Assembly (NCBI GenBank): GCA_045577735.1
Contig: JAZNIY010000008.1
Location: 186,001-250,000, forward strand
Origin: Stercoripulliclostridium_A sp045577735
GTDB taxonomy: Bacteria > Bacillota > Clostridia > Christensenellales > DTU072
DNA: 64,000 bases
Reading direction: 5' to 3'
Shown: in pieces, positions 8,351 to 16,000 of the stretch
How positions within the stretch are numbered: the stretch's first letter is position 1
Layout: each line of letters begins with the position of its first letter
Translations under genes and position numbers: made by a program
Notes under the pieces: generated by a model
What the model was told of the DNA's origin: nothing
Database searches by the model: none
Seen by the model: only the letters and a program-made list of their open reading frames with translations

Positions 8351-9346
8351 ATGAAAACCTTTAAGAGCAAACAAAAGTTTGCAGAATTTATTTTTGAACA
8401 ATTAAATAACAAAGGTTACACCGTTAGATGCGTGAAAGCCTCCTGGGATAGATGGTGCAAAGGGGGAAGCGAAACTGGCGCTGAGAAAATCCTTGTCAAT
8501 ATTGACCTAGAAAGGGGAGAGGTGGAGTATTTGGTCTATTATCCATTCAAACTAGACAAGAACAACCTAACCTTTGCAAACGTTGCCGTTGCCTATCTTA
8601 ACGAGAAGCGCAAGGAGCACTGGTATGCACACGATACCTTTATATGTGATATCGAAAAAAGGAAAATAGGTATTAAGACCAAGTTTTTCCTAGACAAGGA
8701 AAAGACGGCTTTCGATACCATATACGATCAGTTGGGAACGATTACCAAGGCCTATGACTTTCTGTACGATAGTTTGGAAGACGGCCTAATCTATCAGGAT
8801 GCCGAGGACTACAAATCGGAATTGTGCTTATACAGCGCACTAGAAAACTTTTCGTTTTATGGAATGGAGGAGTGCTTTGAAAACGCCGTGAAGGCAGTAG
8901 AAAAGTATGGTAGCGTTGCAACGCGTTTTAAGAACAACGTGGTTGTAAAATTTAACGTAGGGCCAGACGAAAAGCGTACTTTTCCGCTCTCGTTCAACTT
9001 GAGAATGGACCCAAGCGTTAAACACGGAATTGCCCTAATGCACGCTTTGCCGAGTGGCTTCGTGTTAGAGGACGGGGTGGACGTTGCGATTGCTACTAAC
9101 TACCTAAATAATAAAATAGAATACGGAAGGTTTGACGTGGATTTGTTTAGAGGAAGGGCGTATTACCACGTTGTAATAGACCCCGTAGATGTAGAGCTTT
9201 CAAAAGAAACGTTTGAGAAAGCTTACGAAATGGTTATCCAAACTCTATCAAAATATTACCTAATCTACGTTAATTACTTGAAAGGTAAATATACGAATAA
9301 AGAATATATGACACTAGTGGAGGCTAACAAAAAAACACGAAGATAA
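8351..9346 (+). CDS. Uncharacterised protein with two similar halves
   Basis: 331 residues, soluble, with a strong AAAGGAGG ribosome site. Both halves end in a similar unit: a hydrophobic strand, A-x-x-YLN-x-K, a strand pair, then a long helix with Y residues (about 75-155 and 235-320). The pattern recalls YbjN-like or secretion-chaperone-like folds, but the match is by eye only. It is first in a three-gene cluster with a Sel1/TPR-like protein and a VirD4-like ATPase, so a role as adaptor or chaperone of that ATPase is conceivable (inference). Gln codons are mixed CAA and CAG, unlike the next two genes. Confidence 0.7.
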   Translation: MKTFKSKQKFAEFIFEQLNNKGYTVRCVKASWDRWCKGGSETGAEKILVNIDLERGEVEYLVYYPFKLDKNNLTFANVAVAYLNEKRKEHWYAHDTFICDIEKRKIGIKTKFFLDKEKTAFDTIYDQLGTITKAYDFLYDSLEDGLIYQDAEDYKSELCLYSALENFSFYGMEECFENAVKAVEKYGSVATRFKNNVVVKFNVGPDEKRTFPLSFNLRMDPSVKHGIALMHALPSGFVLEDGVDVAIATNYLNNKIEYGRFDVDLFRGRAYYHVVIDPVDVELSKETFEKAYEMVIQTLSKYYLIYVNYLKGKYTNKEYMTLVEANKKTRR

Positions 9347-9407
9347 TCATACGGCAGTAACCAAGACAAAACTAACTATTAGGAAAAAAGAAGGAGGGTG
9401 TACTATT

Positions 9408-10340
9408 ATGACACGCACTATATTTGATAATTACAACGAATATTATACCATGTTACTTTCTACGACCTTAATGTCTAACGTTTCTTCGCGCGCTTACGTT
9501 CAGGATATGAGCAAGCTCATAGAGTTTATTGGAAGCGCATACAAGAGTGACAAGGAATTCGTAGAGTACGCGAAGTCCACCATCCTAGGCGATAAGTTGA
9601 TGGGAATCGCCTACTTGGAGGACCGTTATACGATGCACGCTATCAACAAGGAACAGTTGAGTTATGGCGAAATAGAAGATGAAAAATACGTTATGGATAT
9701 GAAGTGTGACGCTATAAGCGAGCTTCATTCCTTTGCTGGTAAGCGTGAAAGAAATTTGAACGAGGACTGGTTTGATTACTCCCAGATAATCTTATATCAG
9801 CCCCACGCACGTTTCCAGAAGATTAGGGCGAGCGCGGCTGCCGGACATCTTTTGTTCACAAGGCAGACCGGACTACTTTACCTTTTGGGAATTGGTTGCG
9901 AAAAGGACGTAAGCAAGGGCATACACCGTTTGTCACAGTGTGTTGCTTGGGGAGATCTTCCCTCAATGTATCTACTTGCTCACGCCTATGAACTTGTGGG
10001 AGATTTGGAAAACAGCAAATTGCTTTATGAGGTTGCCTCTCTTTCCGAAAAGTATTTGGACGAAGGCCGTACCATAATACCAAAGGGAGATGAAAAGAAT
10101 TACAGCGAAAAGGCTCGTACCTATTATATATTTATAGCTAGCGTAAAGCAGGATATAGTATACGGCGCCGGCATGGAAAAAATAGACTTTTCCTTTGTTG
10201 AAGCAATGGAAAGTGCCGACATCGACAACTACGAAAGAATGGGTTACATAAACAACTACTTAAAGAAGGAATGGAAGGAATTAACCAACACTTCCGTAAA
10301 GCCCGTTAAGCACGTTGGATTCACCCGTGGACTATACTAG
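9408..10340 (+). CDS. Sel1/TPR-like repeat protein
   Basis: 310 residues with ribosome site AAGGAGGG 10 bases upstream. The middle (about 125-215) has helical repeat features of Sel1/TPR proteins: RASAAAGHLLF, then VSKGIHRLSQCVAWGD and PSMYLLAHAYELVGD. Such repeats mediate protein-protein contacts. There is no signal peptide or membrane segment. It is 14 bases upstream of the VirD4-like gene and almost surely co-translated with it. Glutamine is coded almost only by CAG, which sets this gene and the next apart from the CAA-preferring neighbours and suggests a foreign origin. Confidence 0.7.
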   Translation: MTRTIFDNYNEYYTMLLSTTLMSNVSSRAYVQDMSKLIEFIGSAYKSDKEFVEYAKSTILGDKLMGIAYLEDRYTMHAINKEQLSYGEIEDEKYVMDMKCDAISELHSFAGKRERNLNEDWFDYSQIILYQPHARFQKIRASAAAGHLLFTRQTGLLYLLGIGCEKDVSKGIHRLSQCVAWGDLPSMYLLAHAYELVGDLENSKLLYEVASLSEKYLDEGRTIIPKGDEKNYSEKARTYYIFIASVKQDIVYGAGMEKIDFSFVEAMESADIDNYERMGYINNYLKKEWKELTNTSVKPVKHVGFTRGLY

Positions 10341-10354
10341 AAGGAGGATTAATT

Positions 10355-12184
10355 ATGACCAAGACAAGCATAAACGATATACGTCGTCAGGTCTATATGG
10401 ACGCCTATTGTGAGAATTCCAAAAAGATTGATTATAGAGAATTGACGGAAGAACAGGGTGTTCAGAAGGTCTTTTACGACGAACTTCCAAATAGAGTTAT
10501 GAATGGCTATCCCGTTGCCAGTGACTTCGTGTCACCGGACGGAACCGCCTATGATATGAATAGCTATTATAAGCTTTCCAAGGAAGAACAGAAGGCTTGC
10601 CGTTTGAGGTACTATTATCTTCCTTGTTGCCACGAACTTTGCGCGGGAACGACCGGTAGCGGTAAGACTACCGGTTGCGTAGAGCCACAGCTTCGTGCCA
10701 TTGCATACCAGAAGGATAAGCCACACATTTTTGCTACGGATCCCAAGGGAGAACTCTTTGAAAAGCACTCTGCTTTCATACGCGAGCAGGGCTATGAGAT
10801 TTACGTTTTAAACTTCCGCGACATTTTCAAGTCACACAGTTGGAATCCTCTTGCCGAAATTTACGACGAAAAAATGAAGCTTTTGAATTTGGGCAAGAAC
10901 TTTAAAGAAAGAAGTGGTTCAACCAAGGGTTACAAGCTTTTTGACCCCGAAGACGAGTATGGTGAAATCTTCTATACGGCCGGTAAAAACGCCTTTGCAA
11001 GCATGGATACTTTCTTTGCTTGGTATGGCGTAGAAACCGAATTACAGGAAGCCAAAATTGAGCAGTTGGTGCACCAGTTCTGTCATAATGCAATCACGAT
11101 AGAATCTGCAAAAGACCCCGTTTGGGAGTATGGTGCAAGGGAGCTCTTACAGGGCATAATCCTTGCAATGTTGGAGGACGTGGAAAATCCCAGCGTAGGA
11201 CTAGAAAGAAACCAGTTCACCATAAAGACGGTGTATGATTTTTACATGAACCTCCGTGTGCCCATCGTTACCGACGAGTGTTCTTTGGACAACCATCCCC
11301 TCATAAAGGGAAGGAATCCTTCCACCATAGACTACTTCCGTAGCTCGCTAAACAATGCTCCCAACACTATGAAGAGTTACGTTGGCGTGTTCGACAATAA
11401 GATGCGTAGCTGGTTCCAGTCTTACGTCTATCAGATTACCAACGAAACGACCTTTGACGTTCGCAAGGTGGCAAAGGATAAGCCCATTGCCGTTTTCGTA
11501 AGCACTCGTGACTATGAAAAGAGCGATTATTTTATCGCTACCAGCTTCATAGATTATTTCTACCGTGCCGGTATCGAAATGGCGGAGGAGGAAGAAAACG
11601 CACGTCCCATTCATTTTATCTTGGATGAGTTTGGCAACATCCCTCAAATAACCGACTTTGAAAACAAGATTGCAACCTCACGTTCCCGCAATATGTGGTT
11701 CCACTTGTACGTGCAGTCTTACGATCAGTTGGAAAACATATATGGTGCACACGTTGCCGAAATCATAAGGGACAACTGCAACGGCTTGATGTTTCTTGGC
11801 TCGCAGAATAGGAAAACGTTAGAGAAGTTTTCCGAAAGCTGTGGCAAGCGAACGGTGCCTAGCTTCCGTTCCTATCTTGGTATGGAAAGCACGGAGCTAA
11901 CAGAGGTTCCTCTTTTGCCCATAAGTCAGCTTGACCTAATCGAGCCCGGACACATATACCTCAAGAGGTTGTTTATGCCCCTTATAACTGCGCAGTACAT
12001 AAGAAGTTACGTAGTGGCAGAGCAGGGCTCTTACAAGGATTATAAGAAGTCCATAGACGGAGGACTTTTCGGTAAGCGCACCCGTCTTGCCGACGTTACC
12101 AGCCCGTACGATCGTTCCAAAAAGTACAAGCGCCGTCAGGCAACCAATAATATTTTGGACGAGTGGGGAGTATTCGACGATTAA
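10355..12184 (+). CDS. VirD4/TraG-like coupling ATPase without membrane domain
   Basis: 609 residues. Walker A is AGTTGSGKTTG (about 97-107); Walker B is IHFILDEFGNIP (Asp/Glu about 424). The TraM-recognition type segment NMWFHLYVQSYDQL and the later GSQNRKTLEKFSESCG follow the TraG/VirD4 order. Family members are hexameric ATPases that feed DNA or protein substrates to type IV secretion channels. The usual two N-terminal membrane helices are absent, and no relaxase, VirB4 or other channel gene lies in the window. It may therefore be a soluble orphan, part of a remnant, or an ATPase with another task. Gln codons are about 21 CAG to 1 CAA, opposite to nearby genes. Confidence 0.9.
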   Translation: MTKTSINDIRRQVYMDAYCENSKKIDYRELTEEQGVQKVFYDELPNRVMNGYPVASDFVSPDGTAYDMNSYYKLSKEEQKACRLRYYYLPCCHELCAGTTGSGKTTGCVEPQLRAIAYQKDKPHIFATDPKGELFEKHSAFIREQGYEIYVLNFRDIFKSHSWNPLAEIYDEKMKLLNLGKNFKERSGSTKGYKLFDPEDEYGEIFYTAGKNAFASMDTFFAWYGVETELQEAKIEQLVHQFCHNAITIESAKDPVWEYGARELLQGIILAMLEDVENPSVGLERNQFTIKTVYDFYMNLRVPIVTDECSLDNHPLIKGRNPSTIDYFRSSLNNAPNTMKSYVGVFDNKMRSWFQSYVYQITNETTFDVRKVAKDKPIAVFVSTRDYEKSDYFIATSFIDYFYRAGIEMAEEEENARPIHFILDEFGNIPQITDFENKIATSRSRNMWFHLYVQSYDQLENIYGAHVAEIIRDNCNGLMFLGSQNRKTLEKFSESCGKRTVPSFRSYLGMESTELTEVPLLPISQLDLIEPGHIYLKRLFMPLITAQYIRSYVVAEQGSYKDYKKSIDGGLFGKRTRLADVTSPYDRSKKYKRRQATNNILDEWGVFDD

Positions 12185-12189
12185 AAGAG

Positions 12190-12226
12190 GCCCGATTCTA
12201 CAAAAAATGCGTGGAATCGGGCTTGC
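12190..12226 (+). terminator. Probable terminator of the VirD4-like cluster
   Basis: A 9-bp stem gcccgattc / gaatcgggc with a 15-base loop begins a few bases after the stop codon. The T tract (ttgcttta) is weak. Confidence 0.6.
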
Positions 12227-12358
12227 TTTATATTATATAACATTTTATATAATAAGAAATAAAAATATAATTTACTGTTTCCTAGAAGCATGTTATTCTT
12301 TTATAAAGAATGGAGAGAGGGGAGTAATGCCAAAATATGTGAGGCCCCAAGATTAGCG

Positions 12359-12387
12359 TTGTCTTTTGCATAAAACGGTGATATAAT
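12359..12387 (+). promoter_or_regulatory. Promoter of the mutT gene
   Basis: TTGTCT at 12359 and TATAAT at 12382 with a 17-base spacer. The RNA would start near 12394, after the first in-frame ATG (12392), so translation must begin at a later codon. Confidence 0.8.
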
Positions 12388-12436
12388 CAATATGGTTAGC
12401 GCCCACGCGTATAAAGCGAGCGCAATAAAGGAAGAT

Positions 12437-12826
12437 ATGTTAGAAGTTGTTGCAGGATTAATTTGGAAGGGTGAAAGGTTCCTAATTTGCCAAAGGCCAA
12501 AAGACAAGGCGAGAGCATTGCTTTGGGAGTTCGTTGGTGGCAAGGTGGAAAGGGGTGAAAGCCGTGAAGAAGCTCTCAAGAGAGAGTGCAAGGAGGAGCT
12601 TGACGTCTTGGTTTCCGTAGGTGAGGTTTTTATGGAAGTCACTCACGAATACCCCGACGTTACCATTAGGCTTACTCTATTCAATGCAGAGATAGTTGAG
12701 GGCGAGCCAAAAATGATTGAACATAACGACCTAAAATGGATAACGTCGGAGGAAATAGCGTGCTTTGATTTTTGTCCGGCTGACCAAGAAATATTGGAAA
12801 AAATTAAAAAAGTTAAGAAAGCTTAG
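12437..12826 (+). CDS. MutT-type Nudix hydrolase (8-oxo-dGTP/CTP pyrophosphohydrolase)
   Basis: 129 residues from ATG 12437. That start has AAAGGAAG upstream and gives the family N-terminus MLEVVAGLI; an earlier ATG lies before the expected RNA start. The Nudix box GGKVERGES-x5-LKRECKEELDV follows G-x5-E-x7-RE-x2-EE (about residues 36-58), binding Mg2+ at the EE pair. MutT relatives hydrolyse oxidised or odd nucleoside triphosphates and so clean the nucleotide pool. The length is normal for the family. It is a single-gene unit whose stop codon sits inside the terminator stem. Confidence 0.9.
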   Translation: MLEVVAGLIWKGERFLICQRPKDKARALLWEFVGGKVERGESREEALKRECKEELDVLVSVGEVFMEVTHEYPDVTIRLTLFNAEIVEGEPKMIEHNDLKWITSEEIACFDFCPADQEILEKIKKVKKA

Positions 12827-12852
12827 GTTGAAAAACACCTAGGCTTTTTTTT
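12819..12852 (+). terminator. Intrinsic terminator overlapping the mutT stop
   Basis: Stem aagcttaggt / acctaggctt (one G-U pair) with T8. The stop codon TAG (12824-12826) lies in the left arm. Confidence 0.9.
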
Positions 12853-12933
12853 GTAAGAAAAAAATAAAAAAACAAAAAAACTTCATTCGTGGTAATATAA
12901 TAGTAAATAGTTGTTTTTAGGTCGGTCTTTTGG

Positions 12934-12962
12934 TTGCAAATAACATGTAACTTTGCTATAAC
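12934..12962 (+). promoter_or_regulatory. Promoter of the giant repeat-protein gene
   Basis: TTGCAA at 12934 and extended -10 TGCTATAAC ending at 12962, spacer 17. The ~80-nt leader holds a perfect AT-rich palindrome (aaataaatatttattt) near 12973-12988 and a small ggcg/cgcc hairpin. Confidence 0.7.
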
Positions 12963-13048
12963 GAGAGTGTTAAAAATAAATATTTATTTTTGGGAAAGCT
13001 ATGGGCGGTGAAAATCGCCTATTGTATTATATTCTTAGGAGAAGGTTT

Positions 13049-16000
13049 ATGTTGAGACGTTTAGTAATTTTGTTCGTCGTCCTCGCCAGTGCCGTTACGA
13101 TGGGTACTGTCGCTGCCGGTTTGGGCGATGATCTAAAAGCAACTTGCGAAGACGGTCACGTTTGGGAAGAAGTTTCCAGAGTAGAAGCTACTTGTACCCA
13201 AGACGGAACCATCGTAAAACAATGTGCCGAATGTGGTTTAGAGCAGGCAGAAGTCATTTCTAAGCTAGGACACGAAGTTGAAGTAGACGGGGACAGCTAC
13301 GTTGCACCCACCTGCACGACCGAAGGTTACGTCGGTGACGTTGTATGTACGCGTAAAGATTGTGATTACGCAGTTGAGGGAGAAACTATCCCCGCTCTTG
13401 GACACTCATATGGCGCACTCGTTGAAAAAGTAGACGCAACTTGTAGTGCAACCGGTATGAAAGCATACTATGAATGTTCCGTTTGTCACAACGTTTTTGA
13501 TGCTGATAAGAAGGAAACCACCAAGGAAGCTCTTGTTATTGCTATCAACCCTGAAGCACACGAATGGGACAATGGAACTTCTACTTCGGCAACTTGTACC
13601 GAAGCAGGCGTAACCATCTTTACTTGTGAGCACAATAGTAATCACACTAAGCAAGAAAACACTCCTGCACTTGGTCACGATTACGATAGTGTAGTAACTG
13701 AACCTACTTGTACCGAAGCCGGTTACACCACCCACACTTGTTCCGTTTGTGGCGATAGTTACGTTGACGACGAAGTTAATGCACTTGGCCACGATTACGA
13801 GGCAGTAGTAACTGAACCTACTTGTACTGAAGCCGGTTACACCACCTACACTTGTTCCGTTTGCGGTGATAGTTACGTTGACGATGAAGTTAATGCACTT
13901 GGCCACGATTACGAGGCAGTAGTAACCGACCCCACTTGTACCGAAGCCGGCTACACCACCTACACTTGTTCTGTTTGTGGTGACAGCTACGTAGATGATG
14001 AAGTTTCTGCACTTGGTCACACCGAAGCAGAAGCAGTACGTGAAAACGTAAACGATTCCACTTGTTCGGCAACCGGTAGTTACGATAGCGTAGTATACTG
14101 CTCCGTATGTAACGAAGAACTTTCAAGAACCAATGAAACAATCGCAAAGAAAGATCATACCGAAGCAGAAGCAGTACGTGAAAACGTAAACGATTCTACT
14201 TGTACTGCAGAGGGTAGTTACGATAGCGTAGTATACTGCTCCGTATGTAACGAAGAGCTTTCAAGACTAGAAGATCAAGTTATTGCAAAGAAAGATCATA
14301 CCGAAGCAGAAGCAGTACGTGAAAACGTAAACGATTCTACTTGTACTGCAGAGGGTAGTTACGATAGCGTAGTATACTGCTCCGTATGTAACGAAGAGCT
14401 TTCAAGACTGGAAGATCAAGTTATTGCAAAGAAAGATCACACCGAAGCAGAAGCAGTACGTGAAAACGTTGTTGATTCTACTTGTACTACAGCAGGTAGC
14501 TACGATAGCGTAGTATACTGCTCCGTATGTAATGAAGAACTTTCAAGACTGGAAGATCAAATTATTGCAAAGTTACCTCACGATACCGATGAAGACGGCA
14601 ACTGTACCGATTGCCCCGCATCTGTTGTAGACCAAGAAATCGTATTTAACCTAGGTGAAAATAGTACTGCTAATAAGGAAGGCTCTAACGCAGTATCTGC
14701 TACTTATAACGCAGGTACCGTAAATGGTTATACCTTAACCCTTAAGAACACCTCCAAAATATATAATAATTGTACTGACTCTACGGGCGACGCTCTACTC
14801 AAGGCTGGCGCAAGCAGTACAAAAGGTACGTTTAATATTGACGTACCCGAAGATATCACGGCCGTAATATTCTTCGTAGGACAAAGAGCTGGAAAGGCAA
14901 CCAGCATTACCATTAACGGTACCAATTACACCATAACCAAGAACTCAGCAAACGGCGAATACAATGAAATAGTAGTTGATACCAAGACCACCAAGACCAT
15001 CGCTTTCTCATCTGGTACTACCGGTGACAAGCGTTGTATGATTAACACCATTAAGTTCGTTAAGGAAGGTTTCTGCGAACATACTAACAGCACCAAGGGT
15101 GCAACCGTAGCTCCCACTTGTACTGCAAAGGGTTACACCATTTATAGCTGTGCTGACTGTAACAACGATTATCATTGGGATTTCGTTGATGCACTTGGCC
15201 ACACCTATGGTGATCTCGTAGCAAAAGTAGAAGCAACCTGCACCGAAGATGGTATGGAAGCACACTACGTATGCTCCGTATGTGGTGAATTCTTTGACGC
15301 AGAAAAGAATGCTGTTGAAGAAAGCGAACTTGTAATCGATGCACTTGGCCACGCCTATGGCACTCTCATAGAAAAAGTAGATGCAACCTGCAGTGCCGAT
15401 GGTAAAGAAGCACACTACGTATGTTCCGTATGTGGTGAATTCTTTGACGCAGAAAAGAATGCTGTTGAAGAAAGCGAACTTGTAATCGATGCACTTGGCC
15501 ACGCCTATGGCACTCTCATAGCAAAAGTAGAAGCAACCTGTACTGCTGATGGTAAAGAAGCACACTACGTATGCTCCGTATGTGGTGAATTCTTTGACGC
15601 AGAAAAGAACGCAGTTGAAGAAAGTGAACTCGTAATTGATTGTCCCGGCCACGCATATGGCACGATCATTGCTGAAGTTCCCGCAACCTGTACTTCAACC
15701 GGTAAGCAAGCATATTACAAATGTTCCGTATGTAATGAACTCTTTGATGCAGAAAAGAATGCTGTTGAAGAAGAAGATCTCGTTATTGGACTAAAGGATC
15801 ATAACCTAGTAGAAATACCTGCAGTAGCACCCGAATGTAAAGAAAATGGTTGGACTGTTGGTGAAAAATGTTCTGAATGTGGCAAGATAACCATTGCTCC
15901 TACCTCCGTTCCCGCAACCGGTTGCGTAGACGTTGACCCCAAAGACAACGTTTGTGACGTATGTGGCGACGTTTATTGCACACACCCCGAAGAAAAATTA

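Noticed and set aside
10355..12184. Complete integrative conjugative element
   Set aside because: No relaxase, VirB4, integrase or attachment repeats were seen around the VirD4-like gene.
12301..12642. 113-codon minus-strand ORF opposite mutT
   Set aside because: Ser/Leu-rich shadow of the Nudix gene, which has catalytic motifs, a promoter and a terminator on the plus strand.
13673..14578. Regular spaced repeats that might suggest CRISPR
   Set aside because: The units are 114-141 bases, contiguous without unique spacers, in phase with codons and inside one large ORF.
13406..15652. Long minus-strand frames (204 and 214 codons) opposite the giant repeat gene
   Set aside because: They mirror the Cys/His coding repeats, have no ribosome sites and give Gly/Ile/Val-rich low-complexity products. 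The plus frame has a signal peptide and a promoter.
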